Counted from the first letter of the stretch, positions 1-5,696 are shown. The stretch: 9,636 bases of DNA from Paludibacter sp. (GCA_009787075.1 WRGS01000189.1:1-9636), one strand, 5' to 3'. Notes: a model not told the origin generated them from the letters alone. A program made the numbers and translations.

Positions 1-2
1 CT

Positions 3-101
3 GAAAAAAAATGCTGTGACAAAGCAAAAGCAGAAAACGCAACTTGCGCAAAAGCCGCCGAAAAAAAATGCTGCGACAAGGCAAAAGCCGAAAAGAAATA
101 A
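3..101 (+). CDS. C-terminal end of an unidentified Lys/Ala/Cys-rich protein (5' partial)
   Basis: An open frame enters from the left edge and ends at TAA 99-101, giving a 32-residue tail made almost only of Lys, Ala, Glu and Cys. It holds two identical copies of EKKCCDKAKAE (codons from 3 and from 60), 19 residues apart, joined by a linker containing one more Cys. The copies differ at three bases, all synonymous third positions (tgt/tgc, aaa/aag, gca/gcc), which argues that this is the translated frame and that the protein sequence is maintained. The stop lies 6 nt before the mltG start on the same strand, so the two genes are probably co-transcribed. Paired cysteines in a lysine-rich tail could bind metal or form disulfides, but that is a guess. 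The body of the protein is outside the window, so I cannot name the family. Confidence 0.6.
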   Translation, partial: EKKCCDKAKAENATCAKAAEKKCCDKAKAEKK

Positions 102-107
102 TTATAA

Positions 108-1148
108 ATGAAGAAAAAAAAGAAAATATTGTTCTCGCTCATTATCATTGTTTTAGCAACGATTTTAGTGGGCGGAACTGTTTTTGTGTATATATTTTCC
201 AAATCAAATGTTTCATTATCGGGTAAAAAAGAAACATTTATTTATATTTATCCTGATTATTCTGTAAATCAGGTTATTACAGAAATTAATAAAGTTGCGA
301 AAATAAAAAATCGCACAACATTAAACTTTGTTGCAAAAACTCTTAAATACACAGACAACAAAGTGCGTGCAGGGCGATATGCAATTTATGATGGAATGTC
401 AAATCTTACGCTTGTACGCGAATTGCGGAATGGTCAGCAAACACCTGTTAATCTGACCTTTAACAATATTCGTACAAAAGAGCAGTTGGCGGCGCGCATT
501 GCCGAACAACTTATTGCCGATTCGTTGAGCATCATTACTTTACTTAATGATACAAATTATTTAAAACCGCTTGGACTTACGCCCGCAACATCTATAACTC
601 TTTTTATTCCTGATACTTACGAAATGTATTGGACAACCTATGCCCCGTCTTTATTCAAAAGAATGGAAAAAGAATATCACGCATTTTGGACAGACGCACG
701 TCTTAAAAAAGCGAGGCAAATTCCACTTTCAGCGCAGGAAGTTGCCACTTTAGCTTCGATTGTAGAGGAAGAAACAAATTATCAGCCTGAACGTCCAACT
801 GTTGCAGGGCTGTATATCAACCGTTTGCGCCAGCATATCAAATTGCAAGCCGATCCGACTGTAAAATATGCAAATGCCGATTTTAAATTGCGGCGCGTGC
901 TTAATTCACACCTGACAACACAATCGCCGTACAACACTTATCAGGTTTTTGGTTTGCCGCCCGGACCAATTCGCATTGCCTCGCGCAACGGAATTGATGC
1001 CGTTTTGAATTACGCGCATCATAATTATCTTTTTATGTGCGCAAAAGAAACCTTTGACGGAACGCATAATTTTGCAACAACTTACGCTGAACATCAACAA
1101 AACGCCCGCCGTTACCAGCAGGCGTTAGACCAAAGAAATATTAAATAG
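108..1148 (+). CDS. mltG: Endolytic peptidoglycan transglycosylase MltG
   Basis: This 346-residue protein is close to the usual MltG (YceG) length. MltG is an inner-membrane lytic transglycosylase that cleaves nascent glycan strands internally and so limits their length. The sequence shows a Lys-rich N-terminus, one membrane segment at about residues 7-30, a LysM-like region at about 45-115, and the catalytic domain after about 160. Family motifs are clear: LASIVEEET at 215-223 with the expected catalytic Glu at 220, then LQADPTVKYA at 246-255, SPYNTYQVFGLPPGPI at 273-288, and a C-terminal THNFATTYAEH segment. All match the order in Escherichia coli MltG, whose catalytic residue is Glu218. 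The start ATG overlaps nothing upstream and lacks a Shine-Dalgarno, as is normal in Bacteroidota. It follows the partial Cys-rich gene by 6 nt and converges on hpf with a 7-nt gap. It uses TAG, the only amber stop among the intact genes here. Confidence 0.95.
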   Translation: MKKKKKILFSLIIIVLATILVGGTVFVYIFSKSNVSLSGKKETFIYIYPDYSVNQVITEINKVAKIKNRTTLNFVAKTLKYTDNKVRAGRYAIYDGMSNLTLVRELRNGQQTPVNLTFNNIRTKEQLAARIAEQLIADSLSIITLLNDTNYLKPLGLTPATSITLFIPDTYEMYWTTYAPSLFKRMEKEYHAFWTDARLKKARQIPLSAQEVATLASIVEEETNYQPERPTVAGLYINRLRQHIKLQADPTVKYANADFKLRRVLNSHLTTQSPYNTYQVFGLPPGPIRIASRNGIDAVLNYAHHNYLFMCAKETFDGTHNFATTYAEHQQNARRYQQALDQRNIK

Positions 1149-1165
1149 TTTTATTTTATTTCTTT
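1132..1165. terminator. A/T-rich inverted repeat between convergent mltG and hpf, possible weak terminator
   Basis: Arms aaagaaata (1132-1140) and tatttcttt (1157-1165) are perfect 9-bp reverse complements around a 16-nt loop. They span the last codons of mltG and the stop of hpf. On the + strand a T-rich stretch follows. The stem has a single G-C pair, so it would be weak. Its place at the meeting point of two convergent genes is the main argument for a terminator role. Confidence 0.3.
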
Positions 1166-1455
1166 ATCAATTTTTCTTTGTGCTTTTTCAACTGCTTTTC
1201 AATGGCTTCGGCAGCAGAATCGACCGACTCTTCAAATGTGTCGCTCACTTTTGAGGCGAAAAAATCCTCGCCTTTAACTGAAAGTTTTATTTCGGCTTCC
1301 TTGTTCTTCGCTGTTTCGGGTTTTACAACTTTCAAAAACACATCTGCTGTCAAAATTCCTTCGTGGAAACGCTCTAATTTCGACATTTTTTTATTTACAT
1401 ACAACTGCAAGGCATCGGTTGCCTCAAAATTTACTGATTGAATTCTTACGTTCAT
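1156..1455 (-). CDS. hpf: Ribosome hibernation promoting factor, short form (HPF/RaiA/YfiA)
   Basis: The 99-residue product begins MNVRIQSVNFEATDALQLYV, typical of the HPF/YfiA fold, with a basic helix running into SKLERF and a Lys-rich C-terminus. These proteins bind the 30S decoding site in slow growth and block mRNA and tRNA access. The length fits the short form: there is no C-terminal dimerisation domain as in long HPF. It is the last gene of the rpsU-xerC-hpf cluster, 69 nt after xerC, and converges with mltG. Oddly, its start is preceded by a perfect GGAGGA six nt upstream, while the other visible starts in this window lack one, which suggests special translational control. A five-codon ATG-to-TGA mini-ORF (1469-1452) also overlaps the start. 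Confidence 0.93.
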   Translation of the reverse strand: MNVRIQSVNFEATDALQLYVNKKMSKLERFHEGILTADVFLKVVKPETAKNKEAEIKLSVKGEDFFASKVSDTFEESVDSAAEAIEKQLKKHKEKLIKK

Positions 1456-1461
1456 ATTGTT

Positions 1462-1467
1462 TCCTCC
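1462..1467 (-). promoter_or_regulatory. Strong Shine-Dalgarno sequence of hpf
   Basis: On the minus strand GGAGGA lies 6 nt before the hpf ATG (1455), ideal spacing for pairing with the 16S rRNA 3' end. Bacteroidota mostly do not use such sites, and no comparable site precedes the starts of mltG, xerC, rpsU, atoD, fchA, the DUF2027-Smr gene, the PASTA gene, ackA, ftsL or ypfJ. Confidence 0.8.
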
Positions 1468-1524
1468 ATTTTTATATTATTGTTTCAAAATTTGGCTTGC
1501 GCCTATTTTAAATTCAAATTATTT

Positions 1525-2415
1525 TTAAATATTTAAAGTGCTGCGCGGATGCGCTTTTTTATATATTTTATTTAATTCTTCAAAACTTGTGTGTGTATAA
1601 ACCTGTGTAGCCGCCAAACTGCTGTGTCCGAGAAGTTCTTTAACTGCGTTAATATCTGCGCCTTCGTTGAGTATGGCAGTGGCAAAAGTATGCCGCAAAA
1701 CGTGCGGACTACGCTTTTTCAAAGTCGTATTGCCTGCTGTGGCTGCTTTGACAATCAGATAAACTTTGTCTGTATAAAGTTTTTTCCCGTTCTTTAATAA
1801 AAACAAATATTCATCGCGATATTCTAACTCTCTATTTCTCAATTCAATATAAGTTTTTATATCAACAACAACTTCATTAAGTAACGGCTCGATACGCTCT
1901 TTATTGCGTTTACCGATTACGCGAATTTCTTTTCGTGAAAAATCAATATCTGTATCTTTGAGATTCACAAGTTCCGAGCGGCGAATTCCTGTGGCATATA
2001 AAAGTTTGACAATCAAATTATTACGAACTTTTTCAAAATCTTCAGGCAAAAATTCATCTGCCAAAATATTGTTCATTTCCGACTCTTTAAAAAAAGCAGG
2101 CAACGGCTTATCTGTTTTTGGAATTACAATTCGCAGGGTTGGATTTTTGTCTGTACAGGCAGTTTTTTGCAAAAATTTCCACAACGAACGCAAAGTCGAA
2201 ATTTTCCGAGCGATGCTGCGTGGCGAATTTTTATCTTTTGCAAGATCAAGTACCCACATTCTAATTTGATTACTGTCAATGTTTTGCGGATTAAAATTGC
2301 TTTCATCTACTTTCAAAAAACTGCAAAATTCCTTCAAATCGGTATGATATGACAAAACGGTATGCGAAGAGTATTTCTTCTCACACCGTAAATATTCTAT
2401 AAATTTTTCTATCAT
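1525..2415 (-). CDS. xerC: Tyrosine recombinase XerC/XerD
   Basis: This is a site-specific tyrosine recombinase of the XerC/D family, which resolves chromosome dimers at dif with FtsK. Starting at ATG 2415 gives 296 residues, a standard Xer length, beginning MIEKFIEYLRCEKKYSSHTV, which is the normal start of the SAM-like core-binding domain. The longer frame from 2463 would add 16 residues unlike the family. All catalytic residues are visible: Arg145 in TGIRRSEL, Lys169 in VIGKRNKER, His238 and Arg241 in HVLRHTFA, His264 in LLGHSS, and nucleophile Tyr273 in TQVYTH. Whether it is XerC or XerD cannot be settled from sequence alone. It lies between rpsU and hpf on the same strand, 96 nt after rpsU and 69 nt before hpf, an arrangement I recall from Bacteroidota genomes. 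Confidence 0.92.
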   Translation of the reverse strand: MIEKFIEYLRCEKKYSSHTVLSYHTDLKEFCSFLKVDESNFNPQNIDSNQIRMWVLDLAKDKNSPRSIARKISTLRSLWKFLQKTACTDKNPTLRIVIPKTDKPLPAFFKESEMNNILADEFLPEDFEKVRNNLIVKLLYATGIRRSELVNLKDTDIDFSRKEIRVIGKRNKERIEPLLNEVVVDIKTYIELRNRELEYRDEYLFLLKNGKKLYTDKVYLIVKAATAGNTTLKKRSPHVLRHTFATAILNEGADINAVKELLGHSSLAATQVYTHTSFEELNKIYKKAHPRSTLNI

Positions 2416-2511
2416 ATCGCTTGTCGTTTCTTCCGTTTTTTTCAAGCAACGAAAATACAACAAGTTTTTTTATAAAAAAAATTTTTCGGTAAAAAAAATG
2501 TTAAAAAAGGT

Positions 2512-2703
2512 TTATTCTTCCGTAATCTGCATTCTTTGTACGTAAATTGCGTGATTTTTTTCTTCACGTTTTACTTCAGACGGTTTGTTGAATGCCTGAC
2601 GGCGACGCAATTCTTTAACGACACCTGTTTTGTCGTATTTTCTTTTGAAGCGTTTTAACGCTTTTTCAATGTTGTCGCCTTCTTTTAGAGGTACTATAAT
2701 CAT
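2512..2703 (-). CDS. rpsU: 30S ribosomal protein bS21
   Basis: The 63-residue product MIIVPLKEGDNIEKALKRFK... is a full-length bS21, with the conserved N-terminal strand and a highly basic helix (KELRRRQAF). bS21 sits on the 30S platform next to the 16S rRNA 3' end. In Flavobacterium johnsoniae ribosomes, bS21 together with bS18 and bS6 sequesters the anti-Shine-Dalgarno, explaining weak SD use in the phylum. Here the rpsU start has no SD but is preceded by an AT-rich leader of about 57 nt from a clear promoter. It is the first gene of the rpsU-xerC-hpf cluster and diverges from tRNA-Gln. Confidence 0.96.
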   Translation of the reverse strand: MIIVPLKEGDNIEKALKRFKRKYDKTGVVKELRRRQAFNKPSEVKREEKNHAIYVQRMQITEE

Positions 2704-2765
2704 ATATAAATCAATTAATTAGATATTTTTTTATTAATATTTATCTTATAAATTTTTTTGGAGTG

Positions 2766-2796
2766 CAAAGGTAATGCTTTTTTTGTTTTGTGCAAT
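2766..2796 (-). promoter_or_regulatory. Promoter of the rpsU-xerC-hpf cluster
   Basis: Read on the minus strand, a -7 box TACCTTTG (2773-2766) lies 19 nt after ATTG (2796-2793), a near match to the -33 TTTG. This fits the Bacteroidota primary sigma consensus. Transcription should begin near 2760, leaving about 57 nt of leader before rpsU. The -7 region, extended to ttacctttgcactc, is an exact mirror of the tRNA-Gln promoter. Confidence 0.7.
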
Positions 2797-2822
2797 AAAA
2801 AATTTAAAAAAAAGTAAAAAAA

Positions 2823-2854
2823 TTTGCGTGATTAAAAAAAATGCCTTACCTTTG
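2823..2854 (+). promoter_or_regulatory. Promoter of tRNA-Gln
   Basis: TTTG (2823-2826), 20 nt spacer, then TACCTTTG (2847-2854) matches the Bacteroidota -33/-7 consensus almost exactly. A start near 2860 would leave about 20 nt before the mature tRNA 5' end. Confidence 0.75.
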
Positions 2855-2879
2855 CACTCGAAAATTTTGTTTGATTGAT

Positions 2880-2950
2880 TGTCCTATGGTGTAACGGTAG
2901 CACACCGGTTTTTGGTGCCGTTTGCCCAGGTTCGAATCCTGGTGGGACAA
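2880..2950 (+). tRNA. trnQ: tRNA-Gln, anticodon TTG
   Basis: A full cloverleaf can be drawn in 71 nt. The acceptor stem is TGTCCTA with TGGGACA (one T-G pair). The D stem is GTG/CAC around TAACGGTAG. The anticodon arm is CCGGT-TTTTGGT-GCCGT with TTG at 34-36. The T arm is CCAGG-TTCGAAT-CCTGG, and A is the discriminator. The weak U1-A72 pair is typical of tRNA-Gln. CCA is not encoded and must be added after transcription. The anticodon stem has a C-T mismatch at 27-43 and a T-G pair at 31-39, so the stem is effectively four pairs. The gene has its own promoter and terminator. Confidence 0.93.
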
Positions 2951-2956
2951 CGATAC

Positions 2957-2997
2957 AAATGCCTAATAATCTTGTAATTAGATTGTTAGGCATTTTT
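2957..2997 (+). terminator. Rho-independent terminator of tRNA-Gln
   Basis: Arms atgcctaataatc (2959-2971) and gattgttaggcat (2981-2993) form a 13-bp stem with one T-G pair and a 9-nt loop, followed by TTTTG and more T residues. Two flanking A-T pairs extend it. It begins 6 nt after the tRNA end. It could also slow transcripts from atoD on the other strand, but no good T tract lies on that side. Confidence 0.85.
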
Positions 2998-3081
2998 GTT
3001 TTGAAATCTGCACAACACTTGCACAACTTCATTTAGTTGTTTAAATATTTTCTTACTGTTTTTTCAGAATTAACAGACTTT

Positions 3082-3729
3082 TTACATCACTACCAAATAT
3101 TTAACAAAAATTGACGGCGTTTTTACATATTCGGGTGCAATTTCGCCTGTTTTAACCAATTCTCCCACTTCGGCTATAACCAAATCGGCAGCCATTGCCA
3201 TCAGCGGATTGAAATTTTGGGAAGTACCGCGATAGACAAGGTTTCCCATTTCATCGCCGACGCTCGCACGAATTAGCGCAACATCGGCTCTCAAAGGCTT
3301 TTCGAGCAGATAATCTTTTCCATCAACATTGATAATCTGCTTTCCCTGTGCAGACAAAGTATTTAATCCTGTCGGGGTTAAAATTCCGCCAAGCCCACAC
3401 CCTGCCGATCTTATGCGCTCGGCAAGCGTTCCCTGAGGCACAAAATCCACTTCAAGTTCGCCTGCGTTCATTTGCTCATTGCAAAGAGGATTTCCACCGA
3501 TATACGAAGTTATGACTTTTGCAACTTGCTTATTTACAAATAATTTGCCCAAGCCTCGGTCGGGGAAAGCGGTGTCGTTGCAAATAAGCGTCAGATTTTT
3601 CAAACTTGATGCAGCAATAGCATCAACAATTTTATCAGGCGTTCCATTGCCCAAAAACCCGCCAATCATTAGCGTCATTCCGTCTTTTAGGAACGACAGG
3701 GCTTTTTCCACAGAAATAAATTTATTCAT
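3082..3729 (-). CDS. atoD: CoA-transferase subunit A (acetate/acetoacetate CoA-transferase alpha, AtoD-like)
   Basis: The 215-residue product aligns by eye along its whole length with AtoD-type 3-oxoacid/acetate CoA-transferase alpha subunits (about 220 residues). Visible motifs are GGFLGNGTP at 23-31, DTAFPDRGLG at 52-61, VPQGTLAERIRSAG at 98-111 followed by CGLGGILTPTG, LLEKPLRADVALIRA at 141-155 and NFNPLMAMAAD at 172-182. The enzyme moves CoA between acetate and a short-chain acyl-CoA such as acetoacetyl- or butyryl-CoA. The active-site Glu lies on subunit B, which normally follows directly, yet here the next DNA holds only a tRNA gene on the opposite strand. Subunit A alone should be inactive, so a B subunit must be elsewhere or the gene is a remnant. 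The frame is intact, with a good promoter and a leader of about 100 nt. The exact substrate cannot be read from the sequence. Confidence 0.88.
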   Translation of the reverse strand: MNKFISVEKALSFLKDGMTLMIGGFLGNGTPDKIVDAIAASSLKNLTLICNDTAFPDRGLGKLFVNKQVAKVITSYIGGNPLCNEQMNAGELEVDFVPQGTLAERIRSAGCGLGGILTPTGLNTLSAQGKQIINVDGKDYLLEKPLRADVALIRASVGDEMGNLVYRGTSQNFNPLMAMAADLVIAEVGELVKTGEIAPEYVKTPSIFVKYLVVM

Positions 3730-3773
3730 TTTTAAGCGTTATTTCATTATTATTATTTATATAATTTCTAAAA

Positions 3774-3789
3774 ATCAATGCATCAATGC
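3774..3789 (-). repeat. Tandem 8-bp direct repeat in the atoD leader
   Basis: ATCAATGC occurs twice back to back (3774-3781 and 3782-3789 on the + strand) within the untranslated leader of atoD, about 45-60 nt upstream of its start codon. It could be chance or a binding site. Confidence 0.5.
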
Positions 3790-3808
3790 AAAGAATATTG
3801 CCCGAATT

Positions 3809-3833
3809 GTTGTAATGCCGCTACATTAGCAAC
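3809..3833 (-). promoter_or_regulatory. Predicted 5'-terminal stem-loop of the atoD transcript
   Basis: On the minus strand GTTG-C-TAATG, loop TAGCGG, CATTA-CAAC folds into nine base pairs with a single bulged C. The predicted transcription start (about 3831) falls at its 5' edge, so the mRNA would begin with this hairpin. 5'-terminal hairpins can protect mRNAs from decay, but that role is inferred. Confidence 0.45.
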
Positions 3834-3836
3834 TTG

Positions 3837-3867
3837 CAAAATTACACAAAATTTAAAGATTTTCAAA
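3837..3867 (-). promoter_or_regulatory. Promoter of atoD
   Basis: On the minus strand TTTG (3867-3864), 19 nt, then TAATTTTG (3844-3837) is a full match to the Bacteroidota -33/-7 consensus. Transcription would start near 3831, leaving about 100 nt of leader before the ATG at 3729. Confidence 0.72.
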
Positions 3868-3915
3868 CCCATAATAAAAGTATATTATAAACTCTAATAA
3901 CTTCAAAATATTTAC

Positions 3916-3923
3916 TACTTTTG
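3916..3923 (+). promoter_or_regulatory. Probable -7 box of the fchA promoter
   Basis: TACTTTTG fits TAnnTTTG and lies 21 nt before the fchA start, implying a very short leader of about 15 nt. No clear TTTG is seen 19-21 nt upstream, so the -33 element is weak or absent. Confidence 0.5.
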
Positions 3924-3944
3924 TATTAATTAATTTAAAAATTT

Positions 3945-4562
3945 ATGTTAATAGAATTGACCTTAAAAGATTTTTTGGCAAAAACCGCAAGCAACGACCC
4001 TGTGCCCGGCGGAGGAAGTATTTCGGCTTTGAACGCCGCGCTTGCTGCCGCCTTGGCTGAAATGGTTGCCAACCTTACCATCGGCAAAAAAAAGTACGAG
4101 GAAAGCGAGCCGCTGATGCGCAAAATTGCGCCTTTGGCTGCCGAGTTTCAGCGCTACTTTTCCACCGATATTGATGCCGATAGCGATGCGTATAATGCTG
4201 TTTTTGAAGCGTTTAAATTACCAAAAGAAACAGAAAGCGAAAAAACCGCCCGCAATGCAAAAATTCAGGAGGCAACAAAAATTGCAGCCGAAATTCCGCT
4301 TAATGTAGCTCGCAAAGCATTGAAAATGATGGAGCTAATTGAACAGGTAGCAAAAAATGGCAACCAAAACGCTGTAACCGATGCTTGCGTGGCAATGATG
4401 TGCGCTAGAACAGCCGTTTTAGGCGCTGCGCTCAATGTTAAAATTAATCTTTTGAGTATTAAAGACGAAGAATATGTAAATAAAATAGCGCAGGAAATTT
4501 CAATTTTAGAAAAAACAGCCAAAGAACGTGAAGAATTATTATTGAATAATTTAAAGTTATAA
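3945..4562 (+). CDS. fchA: FchA/cyclodeaminase-family folate enzyme
   Basis: The 205-residue, largely helical protein matches the formiminotransferase-cyclodeaminase C-terminal domain family (FTCD_C), which also contains FchA methenyltetrahydrofolate cyclohydrolase. Key motifs are PVPGGGS at 19-25, the signature N-terminal loop, DIDADSDAY at 75-83 and GNQNAVTDACVA at 139-150. Members either release ammonia from 5-formimino-THF, making 5,10-methenyl-THF in histidine breakdown, or hydrolyse methenyl-THF. It is a complete single-domain protein with no formiminotransferase part, and no hut gene is visible in the window, so its exact reaction is open. It is transcribed divergently from atoD over a 215-bp spacer and converges with the DUF2027-Smr gene, the stops being 13 nt apart. 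Confidence 0.85.
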   Translation: MLIELTLKDFLAKTASNDPVPGGGSISALNAALAAALAEMVANLTIGKKKYEESEPLMRKIAPLAAEFQRYFSTDIDADSDAYNAVFEAFKLPKETESEKTARNAKIQEATKIAAEIPLNVARKALKMMELIEQVAKNGNQNAVTDACVAMMCARTAVLGAALNVKINLLSIKDEEYVNKIAQEISILEKTAKEREELLLNNLKL

Positions 4563-4575
4563 ATTTCTATCTTCT

Positions 4576-5643
4576 TTATCTAATCATTACCATTGTTGCG
4601 CCAAATCCGTATTTTTGGAATGAAGCATCTTGAAAATAATATGCTTTGTAGCGGGTTTTGAGTTGTTTTTCAATTTCGGCGCGAAGAACGCCTTCGCCTT
4701 TGCCGTGAATAAAAACGATGCGCTGACCGCGATTGTTTTTGTATTGTTCAAGCGTTTGGTGGAATTTATTTATCTGACATTCAAGTATTTCACCGTTTGT
4801 CATTCCGTTTGTACTGTCGAGCAAGGCGTTGATATGCAAATCAATTTCTACAATTTCGGCTCGCGATTTTTTTGCAAGCGGCTTTTTGGTTTGCCTGTTC
4901 TCAGTGTTTTTTGATAAAATTGCGTTGCGTATTTCATCGCCCGAAATTTTTGCAAGTTTTTGTTTCTCTGTAAGTTCGATCAAATTTATCAGCATTGCAG
5001 GATAGTCGAAATAATCATTTTCACCAAAACTGTGCAACTTAAAGAAATTTACAGGTTGAATTTTTACAGATAAATCAATCGGTTGTTGCAAGTCGAATTC
5101 TTTATCTTTTTTATATGCAATTATCTGAATATGAATATTTTCCCAATTATTTACTTCCAATTTTTTAATATCTGAAATTTTTTCCTGTAAATTTGGTTCG
5201 AGTATTCCGTTTTTTATTGAAAAATATTTATCATTTTGTTTTTGCAACAAATTGAAATTCAGATAATAATTGCTGTCGTTGAGCAGGAAACATTCATAAT
5301 CAGTATTTTGCAGTTCTTTTATATTTTTTGCAAAAAATGCTAAAAAAATCGTTGCGTTATCTCCGTATTCCGTTTCAAAAATTTCAATTTCTTCCGCTTC
5401 TTTCTCAATATTTTCTGTGGTGTGAAATTCCTGAATATTTTCTTTGGAAGTAAAATTTTCACGAATAGGCACATTGGTTGTCGCGCTTACTTTTGGCACG
5501 GCAACACATTCGATTTCAAGCACGGGAATTTCAAAACCATCTGCATCTTCCACATACACAAGACTTTGCTTCGCATCAATACGCCGCACAACGCCACCGC
5601 CAACCGCATTGAGAAACCGTACATTATCGCCAATTTTTAACAT
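4576..5643 (-). CDS. DUF2027 protein with C-terminal Smr domain
   Basis: This 355-residue cytoplasmic protein combines parts seen in Bacteroidota DUF2027 proteins. Residues 1-50 (MLKIGDNVRFLNAVGGGVV...) look like a small KOW/SH3-like barrel. An acidic Glu-rich linker spans about 65-92, the DUF2027 middle domain about 93-225, and a basic linker (KKPLAKKSRAE) about 252-263. The Smr domain follows at 264-355 with DLH at 268-270 and HGKGEGVLR at 313-321. Smr domains, named for the MutS2 C-terminus, bind or nick branched DNA or act on RNA. No MutS ATPase core is present, so a mismatch-repair name would be wrong. The target is unknown; the barrel plus Smr suggests nucleic acid, perhaps ribosome-linked RNA. 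It is last in the minus-strand run, 53 nt after the PASTA gene. Confidence 0.88.
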   Translation of the reverse strand: MLKIGDNVRFLNAVGGGVVRRIDAKQSLVYVEDADGFEIPVLEIECVAVPKVSATTNVPIRENFTSKENIQEFHTTENIEKEAEEIEIFETEYGDNATIFLAFFAKNIKELQNTDYECFLLNDSNYYLNFNLLQKQNDKYFSIKNGILEPNLQEKISDIKKLEVNNWENIHIQIIAYKKDKEFDLQQPIDLSVKIQPVNFFKLHSFGENDYFDYPAMLINLIELTEKQKLAKISGDEIRNAILSKNTENRQTKKPLAKKSRAEIVEIDLHINALLDSTNGMTNGEILECQINKFHQTLEQYKNNRGQRIVFIHGKGEGVLRAEIEKQLKTRYKAYYFQDASFQKYGFGATMVMIR

Positions 5644-5696
5644 ATTATTTGTTTAAAAAAAATTAATTCAGTAATTTTCAAATAGAAGAATTTTTT

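Larger units (their letters stand above)
2761..2859. repeat. Inverted repeat formed by two divergent promoter cores
   Basis: gagtgcaaaggtaa (2761-2774) and ttacctttgcactc (2846-2859) are perfect 14-bp reverse complements, and after one mismatch two further base pairs also match (gc 2776-2777 with 2843-2844). Each arm contains the -7 box and presumed start region of one divergent promoter (rpsU leftward, tRNA-Gln rightward), separated by A/T-rich DNA holding both -33 boxes. Confidence 0.85.

Noticed and set aside
44..226. A plus-strand open frame overlapping the mltG start
   Set aside because: It is a second-frame shadow across the Cys-rich tail and mltG; the synonymous changes in the repeat support the other frame upstream, and mltG is certain downstream.
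2416..2463. Upstream in-frame start for the Xer recombinase
   Set aside because: The extra 16 residues are unlike the family, while ATG 2415 gives the standard N-terminus and length.
2832..3032. A 66-codon minus-strand open frame with a PPGFEPGQTAPKTGVLP-like sequence
   Set aside because: It is the antisense of tRNA-Gln and its terminator, a well-known source of false protein calls.
3730..3944. A known riboswitch in the atoD-fchA spacer
   Set aside because: Only a single short hairpin and an 8-bp tandem repeat are visible; no conserved riboswitch core could be recognised.
4630..4914. Plus-strand 94-codon frame within the DUF2027-Smr gene
   Set aside because: It is the antisense of the Smr domain; its Phe/Val-rich composition is what antisense of a Lys/Glu-rich gene gives.
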